64,000 bases of DNA from Oscillatoria sp. FACHB-1407. GTDB taxonomy: Bacteria > Cyanobacteriota > Cyanobacteriia > Elainellales > Elainellaceae. How positions within the stretch are numbered: position 1 is the first letter of the stretch; every line of letters begins with the position of its first letter. The translations under genes and the position numbers were made by a program. The stretch covers positions 1-64,000 of the forward strand of contig NZ_JACJSA010000026.1 of assembly GCF_014697545.1 (NCBI RefSeq). The letters are read 5' to 3'. A model generated the notes under the pieces. That model had not been told where the DNA came from, made no database searches, and saw only the letters and a program-made list of their open reading frames with translations. Below are positions 8,988-17,891 of this stretch, in pieces.

Positions 8988-10553
8988 ATGCCGAAACTGC
9001 GATCGCTTTATGTTTGCAATCAGTGTGGTGCTGAGTCTGCTCAATATTTTGGGCGATGTCCTTTTTGTAGCAGTTGGAACTCCATGGTTGAGCAGGTTGC
9101 CGCACCCTCAGCCGCGACCCCTGCCCGTGCTGGTACCGCTGCCGCTTCACGAGCCAGCACCAAAGCCCGAAAGTCGGGTCAAGACGCTCCACCCCAGGCG
9201 ATCGCCGCTCTCACCCTGCCCCAAATCAGCGATCATCCCCAGACCCGCCTCTCCTCTAGCTACGTCGAGTTAGACCGGGTATTGGGGGGCGGCATTGTCC
9301 CCGGTTCTCTGGTATTGATTGGGGGCGACCCAGGCATTGGCAAATCTACCCTATTGCTACAAGTAGCAACCCGTCTGGCAGAACGCTATCGAGTGCTGTA
9401 TGTCTGTGCTGAAGAGTCAGGTCAACAGGTGAAGTTGCGAGCACAGCGGTTGGGTGTCACGGGAAGAGAGAAGCAAGAAGAAGGAAGCGAGAAGAGGCGC
9501 GATTTATCGCGTCTGCACCAGTTAGGAGAGACGCAAGAAGAAGGAAGCGGGAAGAAAGAAGAAGGAAGCGAGAAGCGAGAAGGAGTAGATTCGGTTACGT
9601 CTAGTCTGTATTTGATGCCGGAGACGGATCTGGAAACGGTCTTGTTGGAATTGGAGTCGCTGCGTCCTCAAGTGGCAGTGATTGATAGCATCCAGGCACT
9701 TTATTTTGCGTCGCTCAACTCCGCTCCGGGGTCAGTCGCTCAGGTGCGGGAATGTACCTCGGCGTTGATGCAGGTTGCCAAACGGGAGCACATTACCCTA
9801 TTTATTGTGGGACACGTCACTAAGGAAGGGGCGATCGCTGGACCCAAGGTGTTGGAACACCTGGTCGATACCGTCCTCTATTTTGAGGGCGATCGCTTTG
9901 CCAGTCATCGCTTGTTGCGATCGGTCAAAAACCGCTTTGGCGCGACTCACGAACTGGGTGTGTTTGAGATGGTCGATCGCGGCTTAGAGGAGGTGCTGAA
10001 TCCCTCGGAGTTGTTTCTGGGTAGCCGCGACGAGCACAGCTCTGGCACAGCTACGATTGTTGCCTGTGAGGGCACTCGTCCGTTAGTGGTCGAACTACAG
10101 GCATTGGTCAGCCCCACCAGCTATGCTTCTCCGCGTCGCTCCACCACGGGAATTGAGTACAACCGTTTTTTACAAATCCTGGCGGTGTTGGAGAAGCGAG
10201 TGGGAATTCCGCTGTCTAAGCTGGATGCCTATGTCTCCTCGTCCGGGGGGCTAAACGTGGGGGAACCTGCCGCCGATCTGGGGGTGGCAATCGCGGTTGC
10301 TGCCAGTTTTCGCGATCGCGTCGTTGATCCGGGAACAGTCTTAATTGGGGAAGTAGGCTTGGGAGGGCAAGTCCGATCGGTGTCTCAGTTAGAACTACGG
10401 CTGAAAGAAGCCGCAAAATTGGGATTCAAACGAGCGATCGTGCCTGCCCATCAAGCCAATGTCAGCTCGGAGCTAGAGGTGATTCCTGTGGCACGAGTCG
10501 TGGATGCGATCGCCACCGCCTTAGCAGGAAGCGTTGCTGAAACCGAGGCATAA
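8988..10553 (+). CDS. radA: DNA repair protein RadA, with an in-frame low-complexity insert
   Basis: RecA-like DNA branch-migration ATPase with a Lon-like C-terminal domain. Visible features are the four-Cys zinc finger (CNQCGAES, CPFCSSW), Walker A GGDPGIGKST, a RadA KNRFG motif (VKNRFGATHE) and the C-terminal Lon-like region (DLGVAIAVAAS, GLGGQVRS). At 521 residues it is longer than the usual ~450-460. The excess lies mainly at residues 158-200, where Glu/Lys/Gly/Ser-rich sequence (KQEEGSEK, QEEGSGKKEEGSEK) separates RLGV from LYLMPETDLE. The insert is encoded by polypurine repeats plus a palindromic element that also occur in intergenic DNA. The frame is open throughout, so the gene is probably functional. 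Confidence 0.95.
   Translation: MPKLRSLYVCNQCGAESAQYFGRCPFCSSWNSMVEQVAAPSAATPARAGTAAASRASTKARKSGQDAPPQAIAALTLPQISDHPQTRLSSSYVELDRVLGGGIVPGSLVLIGGDPGIGKSTLLLQVATRLAERYRVLYVCAEESGQQVKLRAQRLGVTGREKQEEGSEKRRDLSRLHQLGETQEEGSGKKEEGSEKREGVDSVTSSLYLMPETDLETVLLELESLRPQVAVIDSIQALYFASLNSAPGSVAQVRECTSALMQVAKREHITLFIVGHVTKEGAIAGPKVLEHLVDTVLYFEGDRFASHRLLRSVKNRFGATHELGVFEMVDRGLEEVLNPSELFLGSRDEHSSGTATIVACEGTRPLVVELQALVSPTSYASPRRSTTGIEYNRFLQILAVLEKRVGIPLSKLDAYVSSSGGLNVGEPAADLGVAIAVAASFRDRVVDPGTVLIGEVGLGGQVRSVSQLELRLKEAAKLGFKRAIVPAHQANVSSELEVIPVARVVDAIATALAGSVAETEA
9461..9590 (+). repeat. Polypurine minisatellite plus 22 bp palindromic core inserted in radA
   Basis: Units like AAGAAGAAGGAAGCGAGAAG recur at 9470-9495, 9531-9555 and 9556-9585. 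Between them lies the palindromic core GGCGCGATTTATCGCGTCT (9496-9514). The same core is found in cobN (38480-38501) and in intergenic DNA at 15992-16011, 23836-23857 and 57943-57964. The insert preserves the radA frame. Confidence 0.85.
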
Positions 10554-10694
10554 ACCCCTCACCCGCCTAAACATAGCTCTCATTCCCAAGGTTCTAAGGA
10601 TCTGATGTTTCTCCCCACTCTGGAGCGGGGCATATTTAAGAACAAAGAATGAATTTTCGCACTTCAGCTCTGCCCAAAGGTGAGTACGATTCAG

Positions 10695-13097
10695 ATGACC
10701 CAGATCCCTCTGCCCGATAATGAGCTAGATCGGTTGCGAGCATTGTTGCAGTGCAAGATTTTAGATACGGCTCCAGAAGTAGCATTTGATGATTTTGTTC
10801 GTCTTGCAGCCCAGATTTGCAATACCCCCATAGCACTCATCAGTCTGATCGATTCAGAGCGGCAGTGGTTTAAAGCCAAAGTCGGTTTAGATGCGGCTGA
10901 AACCTCTCGAAATATCGCCTTTTGTGACTACGCTATCCTTCAATCTGATCCGCTGATTGTTCCTGACACGCTTTTAGACCCACGCTTTCAGAACAATCCC
11001 CTGGTGACAGGTGAACCCTATATCCGCTTTTACACCGGAGTGCCATTGGTGACGCTGGAGGGATACAGGCTAGGAACGCTTTGTGCGATTGACAAGGTTC
11101 CCAGGGAGTTGAAACCCGACCAGCTTGAAGGATTAAAAATCCTTGCACGCCAGGTGACCAGGCAATTGGAACTGCGGCGTCATCTTTCAGATTTAGAACA
11201 CACCCTGTTTGAACGTCAGGCATCCCGGCAGACAGGGCAGATGCTACAACCGCCCAGTCTGGCACGGAGAATGCTTTGGGGGGCTGTCCTTGGGGTCGCC
11301 GTTGGAGCTTCCCTCGCTACCTTCCAATTGATTGGGGCGATCGCCTCTGCAATCACCACCCATGCGTTAGAGTCTACAGGTCAGTCCGGTTGGCTGGTCT
11401 GGCTGATGACCGGGTTGCAGGGACTCACTCACACTCTACCGGGGCTAAATCAGCAGGGGTTACTCATCGTGCCGCTGATTGTCTGGCTCCTCTACCGCGG
11501 TATGTATCAGCAACAGCGAATCAAAGATGTTCTCAAGACAGAACGTGACTTTACAACCGCAATCCTGGATACGGTGGGTGCGTTGGTCGTCGTGTTTGAT
11601 GTTCAAGGCAAAATTGTTCGATTTAACCGCACCTGTGAGCGCATCACGGGCTATTCCTTTGAGGAGGTCAGAAACAGGTCGGTTTGGGACGTTCTCTTAC
11701 CAACGGACGAACGGGCAACGGTTCAAGCCCAATTTGCCAACTTACAACCAGACCAATTTCCCAGGGCATACGAAGGGAGTTGGCTGACCAAACAAGGGCA
11801 AGAGCACCCGATCGCCTGGGTGCAGACTGCCCTACTAGATCCGTCGGGGGCGGTGCAATACGTTATTGCCACTGGGTTAGACATGACTGATCGCCGACAA
11901 GCTCAGGCAGCGAGTTCCCAACTGGCAGCCATTGTCGAATCCTCAAACGACGCTATTATCGGCATTGCTTTAGATGGCAGCATTCAAAGTTGGAACGCCG
12001 GAGCAGAGCGCATCTACGGCTATTCACAGGCTGAGGTTTACGGTAAATTGATCACCCTGTTGACCGTACAATCTGACTCAGACCCAGACCTCGCAACCAC
12101 GGATTATCCGTCTATCGCTCAATTTTTAGAGCGGCATGAGACGCAACACGTCCGAAAGGATGGCAGGTGGATTCATGTGTCGTTAACCCCATCTCCGATT
12201 CGAGCTATAGATGGCAGAGTCATAGGAACTTCTATCATTGCCCGTGACACGAGTGCTCAAATGGCAATGGAACGCATGAAAGATGAGTTTATTGCCATGG
12301 TCAGCCATGAACTGAGAACTCCGTTGGCATCTCTCAGGGGATCGTTAGAGTTGTTATTAACTGGAAGACTAGGAGAACTATCCCACAAAGGGCAACGGAT
12401 GTTGGAGATAGCGTTAGCGAATTCAAATCGATTGATCTCCCTCATTAATAACATTTTGGATGTTGACCCGAACAACTATCAGTTGTCAAAACGATCCTGT
12501 GACATTGCAGATATTATTCAGGCGGCTTTGGAGTCAGTTCGGGCGATCGCCAACGAAGCAGAAATCTCAATTTCAACATCGACTATCTCAGCCCTGATGT
12601 ACGCCGATTCTACGCGGCTTACTCAAGTATTTGAACAGTTGCTCCAAAATGCGATTAAGTTCTCATCTAAACATGGCAGAGTCACCATTACTGTTGAGCC
12701 ATTCGTAGAGCCATCCACCGCAAAGAATGACTCGAATAATATCTCGGATACCTCTCCCGAAACACACATTTTGATTCGAGTTGAGGATCAAGGAATTGGT
12801 ATTTCCACTGACAGATTGGAGACCGTGTTTGAGCGTTTTCACCAGGTTGATGCCTCGAACGCTCGTATCAGAGGAGGCACAGGGTTAGGACTGGCAATTT
12901 GCCGCAACTTAGTAGAACAGCATCAAGGACGTATTTGGGTCGAGAGTTGTTTAGGTGTAGGCAGCACGTTTTATGTCGTCTTACCTTGCATGACCATATT
13001 ACGCCAAGCAAATGCACTCCTCCCGGTCAAGGTCTTGCCTCACACCAATATATTGCCTCATCAAAATTGGGCAGACTTAAAACAAGAGGGTGATTAA
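10695..13097 (+). CDS. GAF-PAS-PAS hybrid-type sensor histidine kinase (membrane-anchored)
   Basis: Sensor kinase of about 800 residues. The order is an N-terminal GAF domain (about 10-165; FCDYAILQSDPLIVPD), a hydrophobic region with two probable membrane segments (about 195-270), two PAS domains (about 285-400 and 410-520), HisKA with His538 ([12 protein letters not shown]) and HATPase ([16 protein letters not shown]). There is no receiver domain, so phosphate should pass to a separate regulator; none is adjacent. ATG 10695 is chosen because AAAGG at 10676-10680 is well spaced, whereas GTG 10680 would overlap it. The next gene carries a related but degenerate HisKA segment. Confidence 0.88.
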   Translation: MTQIPLPDNELDRLRALLQCKILDTAPEVAFDDFVRLAAQICNTPIALISLIDSERQWFKAKVGLDAAETSRNIAFCDYAILQSDPLIVPDTLLDPRFQNNPLVTGEPYIRFYTGVPLVTLEGYRLGTLCAIDKVPRELKPDQLEGLKILARQVTRQLELRRHLSDLEHTLFERQASRQTGQMLQPPSLARRMLWGAVLGVAVGASLATFQLIGAIASAITTHALESTGQSGWLVWLMTGLQGLTHTLPGLNQQGLLIVPLIVWLLYRGMYQQQRIKDVLKTERDFTTAILDTVGALVVVFDVQGKIVRFNRTCERITGYSFEEVRNRSVWDVLLPTDERATVQAQFANLQPDQFPRAYEGSWLTKQGQEHPIAWVQTALLDPSGAVQYVIATGLDMTDRRQAQAASSQLAAIVESSNDAIIGIALDGSIQSWNAGAERIYGYSQAEVYGKLITLLTVQSDSDPDLATTDYPSIAQFLERHETQHVRKDGRWIHVSLTPSPIRAIDGRVIGTSIIARDTSAQMAMERMKDEFIAMVSHELRTPLASLRGSLELLLTGRLGELSHKGQRMLEIALANSNRLISLINNILDVDPNNYQLSKRSCDIADIIQAALESVRAIANEAEISISTSTISALMYADSTRLTQVFEQLLQNAIKFSSKHGRVTITVEPFVEPSTAKNDSNNISDTSPETHILIRVEDQGIGISTDRLETVFERFHQVDASNARIRGGTGLGLAICRNLVEQHQGRIWVESCLGVGSTFYVVLPCMTILRQANALLPVKVLPHTNILPHQNWADLKQEGD

Positions 13098-13297
13098 AAA
13101 ATTCGGCATCAATCATCAACTTTAAGGTTGGCGATCGCGACCCCTTCTTTGATTAGAAATAGCAGTCAATCCAATGACATGCAATGCCATAACAAAAGTT
13201 AGGACGGGGCGCAGTCCCCACACCCCCTCCTAGGCTTGAGGCGTAGCACTATAACTATGAATTGTTAATCTGTTTCGCTCAAATATTACTCCAGGAT
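13098..13297. repeat. Intergenic region with a truncated G/C-rich interspersed repeat
   Basis: The segment about 13198-13255 (GTTAGGACGGGGCGCAG...CCCCACACCCCCTCC) matches parts of the G/C-rich family seen inverted at 23937-24005. No promoter or gene is recognised. Confidence 0.5.
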
Positions 13298-14992
13298 ATG
13301 AAAACCCAAAAACAAACTATGGCTCATATGGATCATTCTGAGCAACAGCACAACCTCTGGCAAATAGGCGATGATTTATCTGAAAAATCGGATGACATTA
13401 CTTCCATTGTGAGTTATGAGTTACGAGCACCGTTGACCTCCATTCGGGCTGCCCTTGGACTGTTACTCACAGGAATGATGGGGACGCTTTCACCCAAAGG
13501 GCAACGGATGTTAGAAATTGCACTGAGCAACACCGATCGCCTGATGAAGGTCGTGGAAATGCTAGAGGATGACTCGGAATTGTCTCACGATGCCAATCCT
13601 GTTGCAGTGCCTTTAGACGTAGAAGTGGATGAACTCAAGCCCTTACCCCATGCCCAAACAGGACACAAGCGAATTTATTATGACCGCTTGACTGGGCTAC
13701 CCAACCGCACATTGTTTATGAGTTCGTTGCGTCAGGCGATCGCTCGGACTCAACACGCTCCCAAGCATTCCTTTGCGGTACTGATTGTCGCACTCGATCG
13801 GTTTCAGGTTGTCAGCGATAGTCTGGGACGAATGGCAGGCGAGCAATTGTTGGTGGCGATCGCCCAGCAGTTGGCAACCTATGTAGAGTCGTTTGGCGTG
13901 TTAACCCGATTGCAGGATAGCGAGTTTGCCATTCTGATTCATCAAGTGCAGACAGTAGATGAAATTTTTGCGATCGCCTCTGAGATTCAGCGGCGGTTAA
14001 GCTGTCCCTTCAGGCTCTACCAACAAGAGATCTTCTTGACGGCTAGCCTGGGCATAACCTGGGGACAACAAGGCTATGAACACCCTGAGGACGTGTTACA
14101 TGACGCTGCAACAGCGTTGCATCGCGCTCAGGCGCGGGGTGGCAACTGTTACGAGATGTTTGATGCTCAGGTGCGGCGTGAGGCGATTTCGCGGTTTCAG
14201 ATTGAGACTGATTTGCGGATGGCGTTGGAGCGGCATGAGTTTCAACTGCATTATCAACCTGTGATGTCTCTGACGAGTGACCAGGTTGTTGGGTTTGAGG
14301 CATTGCTACGGTGGTTCCATCCCGAGGAGGGGTTGGTTTCTCCGGCTAAATTTGTGCCCATTGCTGAAGAAGCGGGACTGATTCACCCAATTGGGCTATG
14401 GGTGTTGCGGCAAGCCTGTGAGCAGCTACGTCGCTGGCAGCAAGAGTTTCCGTTAGAGCCACCGCTAACCATGAATGTGAACCTGTCTGCCCAACAACTC
14501 TCGCAACCAAACCTGATTGAGGAAGTAGCTACCATTTTGCGAGAAACGGCGATCGCCCCCAACACGTTGAAGCTGGAGATCACAGAAACCTCGATTATGA
14601 GCAGCCCAGAAACGGCGATCGCGACCTTAAAGCAGTTGCAGGCGTGTGGCATTCAGTTGTGTGTGGACGATTTTGGTACGGGATATTCGTCTCTGTCCTA
14701 TTTACACCGCTTCCCACTGGATACGCTGAAAATTGATCGTTCCTTTGTCAATCGGATTGACTCGGAAGTGGAGCAGTTGGAGATTGTGCAGGCGATCGTT
14801 AAACTTGCCTGGAATTTGGGCATGAATGTCGTCGTTGAAGGCGTAGAAACCCTGAAGCAGTACGCCCAACTTAAAGCGTTGCGGTGTGACTATGCTCAGG
14901 GCTATTTCTTCTCAAAACCAGTGAGCGCAGAAGCCGCAGTCTCATTCCTTCAGCAAAAGTTGGCAATGGCTCACGCCCATCAACCACACTAG
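13298..14992 (+). CDS. EAL-domain c-di-GMP phosphodiesterase with degenerate HisKA and GGDEF domains
   Basis: About 564 residues. The N-terminal 30-100 resembles HisKA but the phosphoacceptor is Tyr (VSYELRAPLTS instead of VSHELRTPL). The segment ending KGQRMLEIAL is nearly identical to that in the upstream kinase. A GGDEF domain follows, with LTGLPNRTLF intact but the active site reading RLQDSEF, so it should not make c-di-GMP. The EAL domain keeps FEALLRW, ITETSIM, DDFGTGYSS, KIDRSFV and EGVET, so hydrolysis of c-di-GMP is expected, perhaps with GTP sensing by the GGDEF part. The start is uncertain: ATG 13298, ATG 13319 and an upstream TTG 13262 are all possible. Confidence 0.87.
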   Translation: MKTQKQTMAHMDHSEQQHNLWQIGDDLSEKSDDITSIVSYELRAPLTSIRAALGLLLTGMMGTLSPKGQRMLEIALSNTDRLMKVVEMLEDDSELSHDANPVAVPLDVEVDELKPLPHAQTGHKRIYYDRLTGLPNRTLFMSSLRQAIARTQHAPKHSFAVLIVALDRFQVVSDSLGRMAGEQLLVAIAQQLATYVESFGVLTRLQDSEFAILIHQVQTVDEIFAIASEIQRRLSCPFRLYQQEIFLTASLGITWGQQGYEHPEDVLHDAATALHRAQARGGNCYEMFDAQVRREAISRFQIETDLRMALERHEFQLHYQPVMSLTSDQVVGFEALLRWFHPEEGLVSPAKFVPIAEEAGLIHPIGLWVLRQACEQLRRWQQEFPLEPPLTMNVNLSAQQLSQPNLIEEVATILRETAIAPNTLKLEITETSIMSSPETAIATLKQLQACGIQLCVDDFGTGYSSLSYLHRFPLDTLKIDRSFVNRIDSEVEQLEIVQAIVKLAWNLGMNVVVEGVETLKQYAQLKALRCDYAQGYFFSKPVSAEAAVSFLQQKLAMAHAHQPH

Positions 14993-15063
14993 GCGAAAGA
15001 ATTAGTACAATTGTATTAACCTGTACTACCTTCATTGCGGTCTAGAGCAATCGCCTGAATCCT

Positions 15064-15471
15064 ATGCAACTGTTGATGCATAAACCTCTGTGGCTTCATC
15101 CGCACGCCCTGATCCATCACCGCCCGTCTGACACAATTTTTGTCGTCCACCGCTTGCAACAGCAACGCGGTACCAATGCTCTGGTCTTGTTGACAGCACC
15201 CCAAGACGCTGACCCATCAGAGCGATATTTGCTGGCTCAATGCGATCGCGCCTGGTGGCACCACTTTACTCGACCTCGCCCCGTAATTGACCAGGGAACC
15301 TCTATCTGGATTGACCAACCGCAAAACCAGTTGGCGATCGCGGGTTCTGGTGATGCCCAACGGTTAGAACTCAATGAGGTGCGCGAGGCTGCCCTAAATT
15401 TTGCGGAGGCGTTTGGCGGTGAGATTATCCAGGTCAGTTCAGAGACACTGCTGCGGTGGGATTTGATATAG
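15064..15471 (+). CDS. Hypothetical protein (135 aa)
   Basis: A compact soluble protein rich in His, Gln and Trp (LWLHPHALIHH, RAWWHHFTRPRP). I recognise no domain. Coding potential is supported by HIP1 sites, a length well above chance on this strand, and codon use like its neighbours. No signal peptide or membrane segment is seen. It stands alone, downstream of the EAL gene by 71 bases and followed by repeat-filled DNA. Confidence 0.6.
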   Translation: MQLLMHKPLWLHPHALIHHRPSDTIFVVHRLQQQRGTNALVLLTAPQDADPSERYLLAQCDRAWWHHFTRPRPVIDQGTSIWIDQPQNQLAIAGSGDAQRLELNEVREAALNFAEAFGGEIIQVSSETLLRWDLI

Positions 15472-15516
15472 CGATCGAGCCACTATTGGATTTTAGATAT
15501 TGCACGGTTTATGGCT

Positions 15517-15740
15517 GGGTGCATCTAGTACAGCAAAAAATAAGTTTTGAAAGGGGTGAAGGGGTGAAACCCCTTCTTGGGGGCGAAGCCCCCAAACCCC
15601 CTACATTGCAGAACTTTGTGTTCGCAACACTAGTGATTGAGAACTGAACTCGGCGAATGAATTCGCGGCGATTGGAGCAAATTCCGCCGACGTGGACTGA
15701 GGGTTTTAATCGCCACTCCCCTAACCGTCAAATGCACCCC
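15517..15740 (-). repeat. Hairpin-rich interspersed element, type A, copy 2 (interrupted)
   Basis: Inverted relative to copy 1. The ends are GGGTGCAT (15517-15524) and AATGCACCCC (15731-15740). The body carries GCGAATGAATTCGC and GCCGACGTGGACT. It is split by a 101 bp element at 15529-15629. The uninterrupted junction GGGTGCATCTAGTGATTG can be read in the related copy at 35348-35416 (reverse strand). Confidence 0.82.
15529..15629 (+). mobile_element. CTAG-flanked ~100 bp MITE-like element, copy 1
   Basis: The sequence runs from TACAGCAAAAAATAAG to TTCGCAACA. It contains the hairpin-forming block GGGGGCGAAGCCCCC. It is flanked by CTAG at 15525-15528 and 15630-15633, one of which is the target copy. 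Further copies are at 30682-30781 and 58152-58252. It has no coding capacity. A 4 bp CTAG duplication fits the YTAR target of IS5-type transposases, which is my inference for its mobiliser. Confidence 0.8.
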
Positions 15741-16199
15741 TTATGGCTGGTTTCTGAGGCTCTGCTTCTACTGGTTATTTGAAGCTACCTGAAGAACGGG
15801 CGATTACAAGGGGTGGCAGATGAGCTTTAATTTATTTAGAACTTGTGCACTTGAAGTCTAAATCTTTAATCCTCTCTTGTCCCCTGAGCAGGGGGAAATC
15901 CTGGCAGTCCGCGTTTTAAGAGGGTTTGCTAACTGCGTAAGGTCTGTTATAGCCGTAGCCACCTCAGTTAAGACAAGGTACTCGACAGGACAGACGCGAT
16001 GCATCGCGTCTCTCGGCAGGACTCAAATTCAATGTCCTAACGGTTTTGGCGATCGCTACATTTATAGCTTTGGTCAAAAAGCTCAGGACTTTGCCGCCAA
16101 ATCCTGATCCAAAACTCACGTTATTTAGCCGATTGGGTCGCACTACACTCACTCATCTGACGGACATTCCCTTTTGCTTTATCCTTCTTTCTCTCCACA
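15741..16199. repeat. Repeat-filled intergenic region upstream of the TPS genes
   Basis: It contains the perfect palindrome AGACGCGATGCATCGCGTCT (15992-16011) within a ~45 bp segment (AAGGTACTC...GACAGGACAGACGCG) that recurs inverted near 23836-23882. Fragments of the GCCGTAGCCAC/GCTTTGGTCA family lie near 15951 and 16066. No gene is supported. Confidence 0.6.
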
Positions 16200-17876
16200 A
16201 TGAAACGGTATTGGTTCATTGGGTTGTTGTTATGGATTGCGTCGGCACCTCCGGTCAGTGCCCAGTTGCCCAATCCAGTGCTGCCGAGAGAGCCAGACCC
16301 GCTGCCTCCCTCTCAGCCTGAACCAACTGCGCCCGATCTGGTTGTACCTGATCCCCCAGTCGCGCCTCCAGTAGAGATTCCAGGAACGATTTGGGTCGAA
16401 CGGTTTGAGTTTGAGGGCAACACTGCCTTTAGCGATCGCCAACTGGCGGAGGTGACCCAACCCTTTGTGGGGCGCGAGATCTCGTTTGCAGAATTGCTGC
16501 AAGCGGAGGCAGCGGTGGCGCAACTCTACACCACCAACGGGTTTATTAACTCTGGAGCCGTGATTCCAGCAGGGCAGACCTTGAGCCGATCGGGGGCGAT
16601 CGTCACCGTTCAAGTGATCGAGGGGGGAGTCGAAGCCATTCAAGTCAGCGGTAATCGTCGCCTGGACTCGGCCTATGTGCGATCGCGTCTGGCACTGGCG
16701 ACGCGCACTCCACTGAATCGCGATCGCCTGTTAGAAGCGTTGCAACTATTACAGCTTGATCCATTGATTGAAACGATTTCAGCCGAGTTGCAGGCGGGAA
16801 CCCGCCCGGAGCAGAGTTTGTTGGTGGTGCGAATCCAGGAGGCAGATTCAAGTCGGGTGGAGGTGTTTGCGGATGATGGGCGATCGCCCAGTGTGGGAGA
16901 GTTTCGGCGGGGGATCACACTGGAGCAGCGGAATCTGACAGGGTTGGGCGATCGTCTGGAGTTGACCTATACCAATACGGAAGGCAGCAGCCAGGGAGAT
17001 GTGAGTTACACCGTGCCCCTGAATCCGCGCAATGGCACGCTTCAGGCGCGGGTGAGCCTGTCTGACACCCGTGTTGTGGAGGAACCGTTTGAGGAAATTG
17101 ACATCACAGGTGATTCGCGTCTTTATGATCTGACCTATCGCCAACCGATCGTGCAAACGCCCAATCAAGAATTCGCTTTGGGGCTAACTTTTTCTCGGTC
17201 TGAGAGTGAGACGTTTTTGCTGGGTGAACCCTTTCCCTTATCGCCAGGCTCCAATGCTGAGGGAGAGACGCGCATAACGACCCTGCGTGTCTTTCAAGAG
17301 TTTGTCCAACGGAATGCTCAAGATGTGTTTGCAGCGCGATCGCAGTTCAACATTGGACTGGATTGGTTTGATGCAACGCGCAATACCGATGCGCCCGATA
17401 GCCGCTTTTTATCCTGGCGAGGACAGGCACAATACGTGCGATCGCTGGCTCCAGATACCTTTTTACTGGTGCGATCGGATGTGCAACTGGCAGATGATGA
17501 CCTGGTGCCGCTGGAACAGTTTGGTGTGGGTGGTTTGAATAGCGTGCGGGGCTATCGTCAGGATGCACTGTTGACCAATAATGGACTGTTGACCTCGGTG
17601 GAAGTGCAACTTCCGGTGTTGCGGGTGCCGGATGTGAACGGGGTGTTACAAATCGTCCCATTTCTTGACCTGGGGATAGGATGGGATGACACAGTTCTGA
17701 TCCCGGATGCATCATCCACAACGTTAGTATCCACCGGGGTTGGGTTACTTTGGCGGATGGGTGATTCCCTGCTGATACGACTTGATTACAGCATTCCTTT
17801 GACCGATTTAGCCTCTGACTCGCTGACTCAAACGGATGACCGTTTCTACTTTCAGTTCAGTTACTCTCCCTTTTAA
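16200..17876 (+). CDS. Two-partner secretion outer-membrane transporter (TpsB, ShlB/FhaC/HecB family)
   Basis: Predicted outer-membrane pore of 558 residues that exports the TpsA protein encoded next. A Sec signal peptide (MKRYWFIGLLLWIASAPPVSAQ) and a Pro-rich stretch precede the POTRA region (about 60-220; FEFEGNTAFSDRQL, SGAVIPAGQTL). The C-terminal beta-barrel (about 225-558) has GLGDRLELTYTNTEGS and the conserved loop-like GVGGLNSVRGYRQD. It ends in Phe (FQFSYSPF), as outer-membrane barrels do. It is separated from the TpsA gene by 15 bases, so it is one transcription unit. Confidence 0.93.
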   Translation: MKRYWFIGLLLWIASAPPVSAQLPNPVLPREPDPLPPSQPEPTAPDLVVPDPPVAPPVEIPGTIWVERFEFEGNTAFSDRQLAEVTQPFVGREISFAELLQAEAAVAQLYTTNGFINSGAVIPAGQTLSRSGAIVTVQVIEGGVEAIQVSGNRRLDSAYVRSRLALATRTPLNRDRLLEALQLLQLDPLIETISAELQAGTRPEQSLLVVRIQEADSSRVEVFADDGRSPSVGEFRRGITLEQRNLTGLGDRLELTYTNTEGSSQGDVSYTVPLNPRNGTLQARVSLSDTRVVEEPFEEIDITGDSRLYDLTYRQPIVQTPNQEFALGLTFSRSESETFLLGEPFPLSPGSNAEGETRITTLRVFQEFVQRNAQDVFAARSQFNIGLDWFDATRNTDAPDSRFLSWRGQAQYVRSLAPDTFLLVRSDVQLADDDLVPLEQFGVGGLNSVRGYRQDALLTNNGLLTSVEVQLPVLRVPDVNGVLQIVPFLDLGIGWDDTVLIPDASSTTLVSTGVGLLWRMGDSLLIRLDYSIPLTDLASDSLTQTDDRFYFQFSYSPF

Positions 17877-17891
17877 AGGTTAGTCAAGCTG

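Noticed and set aside
10612-10630. CCCCACTCTGGAGCGGGG hairpin after radA as a terminator
   Set aside because: The loop would be about two bases, and no T run follows.
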